From DHVE2 group archaeon (GTDB lineage: Archaea; Thermoplasmatota; Thermoplasmata; Thermoplasmatales; Aciduliprofundaceae): DNA of 34,793 nucleotides. Location: the NCBI GenBank assembly GCA_015523125.1, contig WAKX01000020.1, positions 1 to 34,793 of the forward strand, written 5' to 3'. Below are positions 24,633-33,420 of the stretch, in pieces. Positions within the stretch are counted from its first letter, which is position 1, and the number at the start of each line of letters is the position of its first letter. Below the pieces are notes generated by a model. The model saw only the letters and a program-made list of their open reading frames with translations, ran no database searches and was not told the origin of the DNA. The translations under genes were made by a program, and so were the position numbers.

Positions 24633-25034
24633 GTGGAAGAGGAATACGATGATGTAATAATCACGATTGATGTATTCGCGAGAGCGATACAGAACGGACT
24701 CAGCCGGCCTCGGAGAACGCTCAGTTTCGAGGAGGCAACTATGACTGCAATGCATATTCTAAACTTTTTCGGCTTCGGAGATAGAATCATTGACAACATG
24801 CTGGAGCCCGAAGACAGGGATACTTTCTACATGCTGGAGGACCTCGATATATTAGAGACCGAGCGTGAGGAAACGACGCTGTGGGACGGCAGAGAGTGGC
24901 GCATACACTACTGGGTTCTCAACAAAGAGAGAATTATGAAGTTGGCGGCCGGCGAAGTGGAAGAGAAGGTGGAAGTGGAAGACATTGGGGAAGTTTACGA
25001 AGAGATACCGGACGAAATCTGGGCCAGATATTGA
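24633..25034 (+). CDS. Uncharacterised 133-residue acidic protein (DUF6015-like)
   Basis: This acidic cytoplasmic protein resembles a small family of uncharacterised archaeal proteins (DUF6015, recalled from sequence pattern). It has an N-terminal helix (IDVFARAIQNGL), a second helical block (SFEEATMTAMHILNFFGFG), and then DRDTFYMLEDLDILETEREETTLWDGREWRIHYWVL. That last part resembles the recognition end and wing of a winged-helix protein; the tail is glutamate-rich. The start is GTG 24633, six bases after GGAGTGA. It leads an operon with ABCE1, nine bases downstream, and RaSEA, hinting at a role in translation or its regulation, but nothing more can be said. Confidence 0.7.
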   Translation: MEEEYDDVIITIDVFARAIQNGLSRPRRTLSFEEATMTAMHILNFFGFGDRIIDNMLEPEDRDTFYMLEDLDILETEREETTLWDGREWRIHYWVLNKERIMKLAAGEVEEKVEVEDIGEVYEEIPDEIWARY

Positions 25035-25043
25035 GGTGTTTTT

Positions 25044-26810
25044 ATGCACATTGCAATTGTTATCCATGATCGCTGTCAGTTTAAAAAGTGCAACTACGAG
25101 TGCCGCACCTACTGCCCGCCCGTGAGGATGGGCACGGAAACGGTGGTAATAACGGAGAGCGGGTATCCTAAAATAATCGAAGAATTGTGCGAGGGATGCG
25201 GAATTTGCGTTCACAAATGCCCATTCGAAGCGGTGAAGATAATAGGATTGCCAGAAGAACTGAATGAGGATTTGATTCATCAGTACGGTGAGAACGGATT
25301 TCGTCTTTATAGGCTTCCGAGGGTTCACAAGGACAGGGTCGTCGGCATTTTAGGGCCAAACGGCATAGGAAAATCTACAGCGCTTAAGATTTTATCCGGA
25401 AATTTGGTTCCTAATTTGGGCCGGTATTCAGAAAACGTAACATGGGACGATGTGATTTCCTATTTTGCAGGCACGGAAATGGCCGATTATTTCTCAAAAT
25501 TGAGGGATGGGGAATTGAAGACCGTTATGAAGCCCCAGTACGTGGATAAGATACCCATGGTTTTCAAAGGCCGCGTTTCCGAGCTTCTCAAAAAATCCGA
25601 TTTGAACGGAAATTTGGACGAAATTGCCTCTCTATTGAGCATTGAGAACACTTTGAATCGAGACATAGATAAGATAAGCGGTGGGGAGCTGCAGAGCGTG
25701 GCCATTGCGGCCGCTTTGCTGAAAGACGGGGATGTTTATTTCTTCGACGAGCCCAGCAGTTATCTGGACATATATCAGCGTTTGAGAGTTGCACGCGTTA
25801 TAAAAGATTTGGCTTCCAAAAAGATAGTTTTCGTGGTCGAGCATGATCTCGCGATAATGGATTTCATAGCGGACGTGGTGCACATAATGTACGGAAGCGA
25901 GAGTGCATACGGAATAGTTGCCAATGTCCGAAACACGAGAAATGCCATAAACACTTACTTGGAAGGGTATTTGCGGGATGAGAACATAAGGTTCCGCGAC
26001 TGGAAAATTGAGTTTGTGGCGCATCCGCCTAAGAGGAAGAGCGAGCTTCCCGTGCTGATCTCATGGGATTTCGTCGAGAAGAAATACGAGAATTTTCATT
26101 TAGAGGTGAATCCCGGGGAGATTCGAGTGGGGGAGGTTGTGGGTGTGGTTGGTCCAAATGCCACGGGTAAAACCACATTTGTGAAGATTCTGGCGGGAGT
26201 GGTAAAATCGGATAGGGGTGGCGTGGATAACGAGATCAAGGTGAGCTATAAACCGCAGTACATAAAGAGCGATTACGATGGCACCGTGGAAGAGCTTTTG
26301 AATTTCACCCTGAAGGATAGAATGCTCAACAATTTTTACCGTGCGGAAGTTTTGCACCCTCTTAGAATAAAATACCTATACAACAAAGATGTGAATAATC
26401 TTTCCGGAGGCGAGATGCAAAGATTGGCCATAGCCATCGCCTTGGGATTGGAGGCGGACCTTTATCTTTTGGACGAGCCATCGGCGTATCTGGATTCCAA
26501 CGAGAGAATGGTGGCTGCGAAGGTGATAAGGAGGTACATGGAGAATTTGGGAAAGAGCGCAATGATAGTGGACCACGATGTTTATTTCATGGACATAGTT
26601 GCCGACAGTATTATGGTCTTCTCGGGCGAGCCGGGTAGGCATGGCGTGGGGAATGGTCCGTTCTCAATGAGAGAAGGGATGAATATGTTTTTGAAGAACG
26701 TGGACATAACTTTCAGGAGGGATGGAGATACAAATCGACCGAGGATTAACAAGCCGGACAGCTACAACGACAGGGAGCAGAAAAACAAGGGGGAGTATTA
26801 CTATGCATAA
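25044..26810 (+). CDS. rli1: ABCE1/Rli1 ribosome-recycling ATPase
   Basis: This 588-residue protein splits ribosomes after termination by working with aRF1 or Pelota. The N-terminal iron-sulfur domain has eight cysteines in two clusters (CQFKKCNYECRTYC and CEGCGICVHKCPF). Two ABC domains follow: GPNGIGKST with SGGELQ and DEPSSYLD, then GPNATGKTT with SGGEMQR and DEPSAYLD. The hinge and HLH elements appear in order and the length is typical. GAGGTG lies six bases before ATG 25044. It sits between the DUF6015-like gene and RaSEA, overlapping the latter by eight bases. Confidence 0.97.
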   Translation: MHIAIVIHDRCQFKKCNYECRTYCPPVRMGTETVVITESGYPKIIEELCEGCGICVHKCPFEAVKIIGLPEELNEDLIHQYGENGFRLYRLPRVHKDRVVGILGPNGIGKSTALKILSGNLVPNLGRYSENVTWDDVISYFAGTEMADYFSKLRDGELKTVMKPQYVDKIPMVFKGRVSELLKKSDLNGNLDEIASLLSIENTLNRDIDKISGGELQSVAIAAALLKDGDVYFFDEPSSYLDIYQRLRVARVIKDLASKKIVFVVEHDLAIMDFIADVVHIMYGSESAYGIVANVRNTRNAINTYLEGYLRDENIRFRDWKIEFVAHPPKRKSELPVLISWDFVEKKYENFHLEVNPGEIRVGEVVGVVGPNATGKTTFVKILAGVVKSDRGGVDNEIKVSYKPQYIKSDYDGTVEELLNFTLKDRMLNNFYRAEVLHPLRIKYLYNKDVNNLSGGEMQRLAIAIALGLEADLYLLDEPSAYLDSNERMVAAKVIRRYMENLGKSAMIVDHDVYFMDIVADSIMVFSGEPGRHGVGNGPFSMREGMNMFLKNVDITFRRDGDTNRPRINKPDSYNDREQKNKGEYYYA

Positions 26811-27810
26811 CAACGTGGTTCAACTTATAAGGGAATTGAGGAGGGAGAGCAGGAGAGAAAATAAGAAAAATCTCATAGGTGCGTGGAGCGAGAAGGATAG
26901 GCTGAATGGGGAGATAGTGGACTCTTTCGTAATAATTCTCAGAACCCCGGGCTGCAAGTGGGCCAAGATATCCGGATGCTCAATGTGCGGCTACTACAAT
27001 GACACGAGCCCAAACATAACGGAAGAGGATTTGATGACACAGATAGAGGAGGCGAAGAAGAAATACCGCGGAGAGAAAATGGTCAAAATATACACTTCCG
27101 GCAGTTTTCTGGACGATAACGAAGTTCCGGAGAGGGTGCAAAGAGAAATGCTGGACCAATTTAGCGATGCTGAGAGGGTTATAGTTGAGACTCGCCCAGA
27201 GTTCATAAGGGAGAAGAAATTGGAAATGATCAAAGAATACGGAAACGTGATGATCGCTTTAGGATTGGAAAGCGCCAACGACGAAACCCTATTGTTCCGA
27301 ATAAACAAAGGTTTCTTAGTTAGGCATTACGTAGCCGCCGCGGAGAAGTTGAAGGAGAAGAAAGTACCCATAAAATCGTACGTTCTTCTCAAACCGCCGT
27401 TTATGACGGAGACGGAAGCTATAAAGGAAGCAATAGACACGATAAAATTCGCATCAAAATATTCCGAAACGATATCTTTGAATCCGATGAACATACAGCG
27501 AAATACATTGGTGGAATATCTTTGGAGCAGGGGAGAATACCGCGCCCCGTGGCTCTGGAGCGTTGTAGAAATCCTCAAGAGAACTTACGGAATTGACGAA
27601 GTTATTTCGTATCCAACGGCCGGAGGCACGCGCAGGGGTGCGCACAACTGCGGAAAATGCGACGAAAAGGTGCTTAAGGGAATATACGAATTTTCCTGGC
27701 ATCAGGACATATCTTATCTCGAAGACCTGAATTGCAAATGCCGCGAGAAATGGGAGAAAATCGTAAAATTTGGGGAATATTTCTGGGATTACACAATAGA
27801 AAAAAATTAA
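26803..27810 (+). CDS. raSEA: Archaeosine-biosynthesis radical SAM protein RaSEA
   Basis: This 335-residue enzyme belongs to the Elp3-like radical SAM group that converts the lysine adduct of preQ0 in tRNA (made by ArcS) into archaeosine at position 15. The iron-sulfur motif is the unusual CKWAKISGCSMC (C51, C59, C62; CX7CX2C) rather than CX3CX2C, as expected in this family. Further marks are VETRPEFI, GLESANDETL and a C-terminal cysteine cluster (NCGKCDEK, LNCKCREKW). The frame opens at 26722 within ABCE1, but ATG 26803, behind GGGGGAG, is the start. The partner ArcS is not in this window. Confidence 0.9.
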   Translation: MHNNVVQLIRELRRESRRENKKNLIGAWSEKDRLNGEIVDSFVIILRTPGCKWAKISGCSMCGYYNDTSPNITEEDLMTQIEEAKKKYRGEKMVKIYTSGSFLDDNEVPERVQREMLDQFSDAERVIVETRPEFIREKKLEMIKEYGNVMIALGLESANDETLLFRINKGFLVRHYVAAAEKLKEKKVPIKSYVLLKPPFMTETEAIKEAIDTIKFASKYSETISLNPMNIQRNTLVEYLWSRGEYRAPWLWSVVEILKRTYGIDEVISYPTAGGTRRGAHNCGKCDEKVLKGIYEFSWHQDISYLEDLNCKCREKWEKIVKFGEYFWDYTIEKN

Positions 27811-27815
27811 AAAAT
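27795..27815 (-). terminator. T-rich terminator region between convergent genes
   Basis: The minus strand downstream of the small membrane protein reads through six and then seven T (ATTTTTTAATTTTTTT), a normal archaeal termination signal. It lies across the end of the convergent RaSEA gene. Confidence 0.4.
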
Positions 27816-27819
27816 GGGT

Positions 27820-28272
27820 TCAGTTTTTGAACCAGTCTCTTATTGCCGGCCTGAATAGGTAAATCAGTATTATTATGCTCACTATTGTTCCGATGGGTAC
27901 ATTGAAAAGTCCAATTACTGCAAATATCACTGCCCAGAGCCATGCTCCTTTCATTCCCTTCATCAAGCCGCCGGCAATTCCGAAGTACAGGAAACCTATC
28001 AACCAGGAGCCAATCCAGCAGCATAGGGTATTTAGAAATACATTTGCCCATGGTATGTAGCCTTGTATCTCATGAAAGTAAGCTGCAAGTCCCCACATGT
28101 AGAAAAATGGATATATCAGCCACATTATTCCTCCGATGATGTAGAGGATAGCTATGATTACTAGCCCACCCGGTACGTTGTTGGGTACGTCTGCTGGTGT
28201 TTCTTGGGGTTGTTCTTCCTTCTTTTCTTCTGCTGCGGCGTTTTCTTCCGCAGTCTTTTCTTCTTCAGTCAT
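27820..28272 (-). CDS. Small polytopic membrane protein with acidic N-terminus
   Basis: I do not recognise a named family. Of 150 residues, the first 38 are a disordered tract of E, A, K, P and Q (EEEKTAEENAAAEEKKEEQPQE). Three or four membrane helices follow: GLVIIAILYIIGGIMWLIYPFF, a middle segment with LCCWIGSWLIGFLYFGIAGGLM, and WAVIFAVIGLFNVPIGTIVSIIILIYLF, ending in the basic FRPAIRDWFKN. GGAGGTGA lies before the ATG, and a TATA box at 28312-28319 gives a leader of about 18 bases. It is monocistronic. The glycine-rich helices and short loops suggest an oligomeric membrane protein, but no substrate is evident. Confidence 0.75.
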   Translation of the reverse strand: MTEEEKTAEENAAAEEKKEEQPQETPADVPNNVPGGLVIIAILYIIGGIMWLIYPFFYMWGLAAYFHEIQGYIPWANVFLNTLCCWIGSWLIGFLYFGIAGGLMKGMKGAWLWAVIFAVIGLFNVPIGTIVSIIILIYLFRPAIRDWFKN

Positions 28273-28311
28273 TTTTTCACCTCCAAAGCTGCCATTCTAT
28301 ACATATGTTCG

Positions 28312-28319
28312 TATATAAA
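28312..28319 (-). promoter_or_regulatory. TATA box of the small membrane protein gene
   Basis: The minus strand reads TTTATATA, giving a transcript start near 28290 with GGAGGTGA at 28277-28284 and the ATG at 28272. Confidence 0.55.
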
Positions 28320-28357
28320 CTTTGTTGTTCAAATATGTGTAATTTGGATGGGGAAAA

Positions 28358-28365
28358 ATTAAATA
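28358..28365 (+). promoter_or_regulatory. TATA box of tRNA-Leu
   Basis: ATTAAATA is centred 26-28 bases before the first base of the tRNA at 28390, so transcription would begin one or two bases before the mature 5' end. Confidence 0.45.
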
Positions 28366-28389
28366 ATCGTAGTTATTTTCTCGTACCGA

Positions 28390-28474
28390 GCGGGGGTTGC
28401 CGAGCTAGGTCAAAGGCGACAGACTCAAGATCTGTTCCCGTAGGGGTTCGCCGGTTCGAATCCGGCCCCCCGCA
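28390..28474 (+). tRNA. tRNA-Leu (anticodon CAA)
   Basis: The gene folds as a class II tRNA of 85 bases. The acceptor stem is GCGGGGG with CCCCCGC and discriminator A; the D arm is GCC...GGC around GAGCTAGGTCAAA. The anticodon stem ACAGA/TCTGT encloses the loop CTCAAGA with anticodon CAA (codon UUG). A long variable arm (CCCGTAGGG) follows, and the T arm is GCCGG-TTCGAAT-CCGGC. There is no intron and no encoded CCA, as in many archaeal genes. The T-rich stretch downstream (28490-28545) would end transcription. Confidence 0.95.
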
Positions 28475-28670
28475 TCCCTTTGGGTTTTGGGTAGTTTTCG
28501 GCTTCTCTACGATTTTGGTTTTATTCTTTCCCTCTTTATGTTTTTGCGAAGGTGTTTTAAATTTGATTAGGAGGAAATGTGACCAAGGATTCCGGAACGA
28601 TATCAATAATATGCTAAAGCCCAACTGGACGGGAGAATTGAGTGAGAAAAAACAATAAAAATGGAAAAAA
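28475..28670. other. Intergenic stretch between tRNA-Leu and lat
   Basis: About 196 bases without a supported gene. It holds several T-runs after the tRNA, a TATA-like TTTTAAAT near 28555 followed by AGGAGG, and an open stretch ending in TAA at 28656-28658 that has no usable start behind that AGGAGG. The minus strand shows T-runs at 28641-28668 (for example TTTTTTCC, TTTTTATTG, TTTTTTCTC) that would terminate lat. Confidence 0.5.
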
Positions 28671-30008
28671 TCACAGGAACCTCAGGGTTCTTTCCATTAT
28701 GTCGTGGGCGAGATTTATTTCGTCCTCTGTGATGATAAGGGGCGGTCTGAAGCGTATACCACGGGCACCGCTCTTCAAAGTTAGCAATCCGTTGCGGTAC
28801 GCCTCGGAGAAGAACTTATCTCTCATTTCCGTCGTGGAAAGATCGAAGGCGTCGAATATGCCGCGCCCACGTACGTTGCTCACCTTGTCCGGATATTTCT
28901 CTTCTAATTCGTGGAGCATTTTCAGCATGTATTCTCCCATCTTCGCCGCATTGTCCACGAGCTTGTCTTCGTGTATTATCTCGATTATTCTCTGTGCCTT
29001 CACCATGTCCACGATGTTTCCTCCCCATGTGGAGTTTATTCTGCTTGGCACATGGAACACATTGTCTTCGACTTCATCCACCTTCGGACCCACCATTATT
29101 CCGCAGACCTTCATCTTCTTGCCGAATGACATTATGTCAGGTTGCACATCAAAGTGCTCGTGGGCCCACCACTTACCAGTGGCTCCAACGCCAGTCTGCA
29201 CCTCATCTACGATGAACATTATGTCGTTCTTCTTCGTGATTTCTTCCACAGCCTTGAAATACTCTTTGCGGAAGTGGTTATCTCCGCCTTCGCCCTGGAT
29301 TGGCTCCATTATGAACGCTGCGATATCCTCCTGGTATTTGTCTATAGCCTCCTGAATCTCTTCGAGGCTCTTTTTCTCCATTTCCTTAACCTTTTCTAAA
29401 TTCTCTCCTTCCAGCGGGAACGTGATTTTAGGATTCGTCACACGGGGCCAATCGAATTTGGGGAAGTATTTTATCTTGTTTGGGTCAAAAGTGTTTGTTA
29501 GGGCTATAGTATATCCTGTTCTCCCATGAAATGCCTCCTTAAGGTGTATCACTTTGTACCCTTTCTCTCCCTTTCCCGCTGCTATGTTCTTGCGGACTTT
29601 CCAATCGAAAGCGGTTTTCAAAGCGTTCTCTACGGCCAGTGCCCCGCCGGAGACAAAGAAGAAATAACGGAAATATGAGGGTGTTGCATATTTTGATAGC
29701 GTATCAACGAATTCCGCGTATTCCACGGTGTAAATGTCGCTGTTCGTTATCTTGTTTATGGCGGTTCTCTGCAGTTTTTTCAAGAATTCTGGGTCAAACA
29801 TCCCGGGGTGGTTCATTCCCAGCGCGCTGGTGGCGAAGAATCCAAAGAAATCCAAATAATATTTGCTGTGCCTTGCATCGTACAACCACATTCCGTGGCT
29901 CTTGTCGATGTCCAGCACCATGTCCAGACCGTCGGTCAAAATTCTCTTTCCCAAAACCTCATGAACTTCCTTTGGCGATATCATAGTTGGGACATGGGAC
30001 TCGCTCAT
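28671..30008 (-). CDS. lat: L-lysine 6-transaminase (class III aminotransferase)
   Basis: This 445-residue PLP enzyme matches the lysine epsilon-aminotransferase family, which moves the 6-amino group of lysine to 2-oxoglutarate and yields 2-aminoadipate semialdehyde. Family marks are LDFFGFFATSALGMNHP near residue 55, SGGALAVENALKTAF, EAFHGRTGY, EPIQGEGGDNHFR, DEVQTGVG, and the PLP lysine in SFGKKMKVCG. Length is normal. The gene follows the STAND ATPase gene by ten bases with GGAGATT as a possible ribosome binding site; MISPKEVH eight codons in is an alternative start. A role in lysine catabolism or in compatible-solute synthesis is possible. Confidence 0.88.
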   Translation of the reverse strand: MSESHVPTMISPKEVHEVLGKRILTDGLDMVLDIDKSHGMWLYDARHSKYYLDFFGFFATSALGMNHPGMFDPEFLKKLQRTAINKITNSDIYTVEYAEFVDTLSKYATPSYFRYFFFVSGGALAVENALKTAFDWKVRKNIAAGKGEKGYKVIHLKEAFHGRTGYTIALTNTFDPNKIKYFPKFDWPRVTNPKITFPLEGENLEKVKEMEKKSLEEIQEAIDKYQEDIAAFIMEPIQGEGGDNHFRKEYFKAVEEITKKNDIMFIVDEVQTGVGATGKWWAHEHFDVQPDIMSFGKKMKVCGIMVGPKVDEVEDNVFHVPSRINSTWGGNIVDMVKAQRIIEIIHEDKLVDNAAKMGEYMLKMLHELEEKYPDKVSNVRGRGIFDAFDLSTTEMRDKFFSEAYRNGLLTLKSGARGIRFRPPLIITEDEINLAHDIMERTLRFL

Positions 30009-30018
30009 ATATATCTTT

Positions 30019-33000
30019 CTAACAATCTCCGCACAGCGTATCTATTTCTTTCACAATCTTATCCAATCCCATCTTCAAGTACATGTTTTTCGCTTTTTTC
30101 AGGTACTCCTTTCCCAGCGGTTTATTCAATTCCATCAGTACTTTTCCGTACTGGTAGTAAGAGTCCACCACAGAGGACACGTATCCCCCACTTTTTATTT
30201 CTTCTATCGCTTTTTCGAAATCTTTCTCTCCCATCTCTCCATTTTTCTCCTTAAGAATTGCGAGAAATAGATGATAATTGCCTGCTATTTCTTTGTCTCC
30301 GCTCTCCTCAGACAACCTTTTAAGCTCTTCCAAGCAATTTTTCGTTTTTAGGTACATAGGGGATAATACCAGCGTTTCGCAGAGGGTTATAAGGTATTCC
30401 GGGTATGCGTCCATATCGCTTTTCATCTTTTCTACGAGGTCCTCTTCGGATTTCAATACCTTTAGAGATTCTTCGTATTTTCCCATCTTTGTCAAAATCC
30501 TTGCAATTCCTACAATGCCCATCATTCGAACCTTGATGTAGTTGTTCTTCTTCGCAATCTTCAGAGCTTTCTTTATGTATTTCATCGCCTCATCGTAATC
30601 TCCCATTCTCATCTTGTATATACCCAACCATATTTCCGCAGAAGCTGCGAACTGGTAATCATTGAGTCTGTTGTAAATTTTTATTGCCTTCTGAAGATAT
30701 TCTATGGATTTTTTGTAGTTTCCGAGGTCAGCGTACAGACCTCCTAAGTTGTAATAAGATGTAGCAACGTTCCTTTTGTCGCCTATCTTCATGTGAAGCT
30801 CCATAGCCTTCTCCAAGTATTCTTTTACTTTCTGCAAGTCCCCGAAGGAGAAGTATAAAATGCCGATGTTGTTGTAGGCAAAGGCCATGCCCCGCAGATC
30901 GCCTGCTTTTTTAGCCAATTCGTACATTTTCTGGTATTTTTCCAAGGCCTCCCGAGGTTTGCCGAGAACGTCATAAATTATTCCTAAAATATTGTACGTC
31001 GATATTAATATCTTGTAGCTTGAGCTCTCTTTGGCAGTTTCCATTGCTTTCTTCGCGTACTCCAACCCCTCTTTGTATCTTGATTGATGAAATCTCAGGC
31101 TGGCTAAGTTTGCATAGGCATTTGCGATTTCTCTTTTATCTCCTGTGCTTTGAGCGAATTGAAGAAACTCTTGGTAGTATTTTTCTGCATCTTTCAATCT
31201 CCCTTGTCTTATGCTCAGCTTTCCCAATGTCTCTTTTATTCTCTCCCTTATTTCCTCATCACCTTTCTCTTGAGCCATATTCAAATTCTTTCGAGCAGAG
31301 TCGTACTCTCCTAAGTCCACCTGAATTGACGCAATTTTCCAGAATATCCGCGCGTCTTGCTTTATCTCCAGAATCTTTTTGAAATCCTCCAAAGCCTCTC
31401 TGTACCTGCCCGTGGTTTTTTCCAGATCCCCGACCTTTTCTAAAATATCCACAATTTCCCCTTTCATATCAAATTTCTCGGCGATTTCCAGAGCTTTTTT
31501 GTAGAAATCTATCGCGTTTTCCAGAGCGTACATGTCCACGGCGCTCTCAGCCGCGCGCTTGAGATATTCAATCGCTATTCTTTTTCTCGACATATAATAA
31601 TGATAGGCGGCTTTGAACGGAGATTTATTCTCGTAGTACTCTCCCAACTTTTCGTGAAATTTCACTCTCAAATCTGGGGATATGCTCCCGTATATCTGCT
31701 CCCAAATCATGGCCCCCTTGAACCTTATCTTTTCTCCGATTTCGATAAAATTCTCATACCCACTAATTTCCTTTTCCCAGTCTGCGCCTAAAATTTCTTT
31801 CGCTTCTCTTTCATCAATTTCCATGCCCATGGCCGATAAGAATCTCAGGTAATAGAGGGTTTTGTCGTCCAGCTTGCTGATCTGGAATTCTATGCTTTCT
31901 GCCACCGTGTCCGGTATAAACTTCTCGCCGGAGAATTTAGCGAGTTCTTTAATAAGGAGAGGATGCCCGCCGGTTCTTTTGTACGCCTCTTCTTTATTTT
32001 CTATGCCCAGTGAGTCCATCAATTCTTCCGCCTCTTCCCTTTTCAGCGGGCCTAAACGAATAATTTCCGTGTTTTCGTAGTCGAACATATCTCGAATTAT
32101 TTTCGCTTTTCTAGTAAGGGCGATTTCCTCACCTCTATACGATATTATGAATAGCACCCCTTTGGGCATACTTCTTGCTATGTAGTTGAGCATCTCCATT
32201 GAGTTGGAATCGGCCCACTGGATATCTTCCATTATTATCGCAACCCTCTTTTCCTTGGCTAAATTTTCCAGAAATTCTAAAAAGGATTCGTAGATTTTGT
32301 ACTGCGACACCTGTATGTCCTCGCCTTCCTCTTTTATTTCCCCCAAAGAGCTGAAAAATACCAATTCCGAAGGGGTCATGGACGATGTGTCCACATACAC
32401 CTTTCTCCCGTGGAGCATGGCCACATCCCCGATATATTTCAGCCATACATAAATCTCCTCGAGGGAATTGTAATCGATTAGGCTTCTCATACAGGCAAGT
32501 CCTATGTCCCTCTCTTTCAGTTCCTTCATTATCTTGTCCAGTAGGGCGAAGTGGGGCATGCTTGGTCGTAGCTCAGAGGATTCTGAAATCCAGTAATCTC
32601 CCCCTTTATTTTCGGAGAATCGAACCACGCCGTCGGGCAGGCTCGGAATGAAAATCAGATTTTTTTCCTCTTTTTCCGAGAAGCGAAATCGGTAAACATC
32701 CGTGAAAAGAGAGCTCAATTTTTTGAAGTTTTCCTCTTTGCAACTTCTAAAATCTCCGGAAACGATTATTATGCCTCTATTTGCGGAGTATATGTCCCTG
32801 AGGAACATGAGAACCTTTTCTAGACCTAGCGAGTAAATTAAATAGTTTATGTTTTCTATGAGCACCCTTGGCTCCTTTTCCTCGCGAATATAATTTACAA
32901 GTTTATCCAGAATTTTAGAGTCTATTTCGTAGGGCTTTATTCCATTTTCAACGTCTAACTCCGTGATAAATACTCCGTCGTTTCTGAGGGAGGATATGAT

Positions 33001-33378
33001 TAATCCTCCTCCTATTTCTTCAAGTATTTTTCTTGAGAATGTCCCGCTTGGCTCGTCCACCAGCACGAAAGCCTTCTTTCCCCTCAACTCTTCTCCGATT
33101 TTTTTCGCCCTTCTGTCCTCTTCTTTCTTCGGGATGTCCACTATGTTTTCCACATCGAATGCTTTGGTAAACAGAGAATACGGGATGTACTGGGAGCCCA
33201 CATCTCCCCGCGATTCGTAAATCTGAAAATCTCCGTGTTCTTCCTTTAATTTTTCCAAAAGGCTCGTTTTTCCTATGCCCGCAGGCCCTTCGATGATAAT
33301 GAATGAGTTCTCACCGTGTCTAACAACATCAGCTAAGGTTCTCAATCTTGCAAGCTCCTTCACCCGTCCAACAAACAT
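30019..33378 (-). CDS. STAND-class AAA ATPase with DUF835-like insertion and TPR repeats
   Basis: This 1,119-residue cytoplasmic protein begins MFVGRVKELARL, with Walker A GPAGIGKTS (31-39). Walker B comes only at 379-390 (VAIIMEDIQWAD), far beyond the roughly 60-90 residues usual in AAA_16/STAND proteins. The insert of about 270 residues resembles DUF835 (KAFVLVDEP, GGGLIISS, GIKPYEI, LDKLVNYIREEKEPRVLIENINYL) and seems to repeat its C-terminal half at about 279-347. After the ATPase (sensor SYRGEE, then GGHPLLIKEL), about 12 TPR repeats fill residues 590-1110. No DNA-binding domain is seen. A TATA box at 33401-33408 implies a leaderless message. Such proteins act as ligand-gated signalling platforms; lat follows by ten bases. 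Confidence 0.82.
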   Translation of the reverse strand: MFVGRVKELARLRTLADVVRHGENSFIIIEGPAGIGKTSLLEKLKEEHGDFQIYESRGDVGSQYIPYSLFTKAFDVENIVDIPKKEEDRRAKKIGEELRGKKAFVLVDEPSGTFSRKILEEIGGGLIISSLRNDGVFITELDVENGIKPYEIDSKILDKLVNYIREEKEPRVLIENINYLIYSLGLEKVLMFLRDIYSANRGIIIVSGDFRSCKEENFKKLSSLFTDVYRFRFSEKEEKNLIFIPSLPDGVVRFSENKGGDYWISESSELRPSMPHFALLDKIMKELKERDIGLACMRSLIDYNSLEEIYVWLKYIGDVAMLHGRKVYVDTSSMTPSELVFFSSLGEIKEEGEDIQVSQYKIYESFLEFLENLAKEKRVAIIMEDIQWADSNSMEMLNYIARSMPKGVLFIISYRGEEIALTRKAKIIRDMFDYENTEIIRLGPLKREEAEELMDSLGIENKEEAYKRTGGHPLLIKELAKFSGEKFIPDTVAESIEFQISKLDDKTLYYLRFLSAMGMEIDEREAKEILGADWEKEISGYENFIEIGEKIRFKGAMIWEQIYGSISPDLRVKFHEKLGEYYENKSPFKAAYHYYMSRKRIAIEYLKRAAESAVDMYALENAIDFYKKALEIAEKFDMKGEIVDILEKVGDLEKTTGRYREALEDFKKILEIKQDARIFWKIASIQVDLGEYDSARKNLNMAQEKGDEEIRERIKETLGKLSIRQGRLKDAEKYYQEFLQFAQSTGDKREIANAYANLASLRFHQSRYKEGLEYAKKAMETAKESSSYKILISTYNILGIIYDVLGKPREALEKYQKMYELAKKAGDLRGMAFAYNNIGILYFSFGDLQKVKEYLEKAMELHMKIGDKRNVATSYYNLGGLYADLGNYKKSIEYLQKAIKIYNRLNDYQFAASAEIWLGIYKMRMGDYDEAMKYIKKALKIAKKNNYIKVRMMGIVGIARILTKMGKYEESLKVLKSEEDLVEKMKSDMDAYPEYLITLCETLVLSPMYLKTKNCLEELKRLSEESGDKEIAGNYHLFLAILKEKNGEMGEKDFEKAIEEIKSGGYVSSVVDSYYQYGKVLMELNKPLGKEYLKKAKNMYLKMGLDKIVKEIDTLCGDC

Positions 33379-33400
33379 CAGAGCAGTATGGGGAAATGGG

Positions 33401-33408
33401 ATAAATAA
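33401..33408 (-). promoter_or_regulatory. TATA box of the STAND ATPase gene
   Basis: The minus strand reads TTATTTAT, 26 bases before the ATG at 33378, so the transcript should be leaderless. The perfect palindrome at 33421-33436 starts 13 bases upstream. Confidence 0.5.
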
Positions 33409-33420
33409 GTTATCTGCGTG

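Noticed and set aside
28197-28658. Open frame of 153 codons across the tRNA-Leu region
   Set aside because: It begins inside the antisense of the small membrane protein, runs through the tRNA gene, and has no ribosome binding site; the tRNA explains the conserved part.
28555-28660. Small gene after AGGAGG near 28568
   Set aside because: The ATG after AGGAGG is followed at once by TGA and the GTG frame ends after about 13 codons; no convincing protein.
28390-28670. tRNA-Leu 3' end as an integration site for a mobile element
   Set aside because: No second copy of the tRNA 3' end, integrase gene or foreign-looking block is visible in the window.
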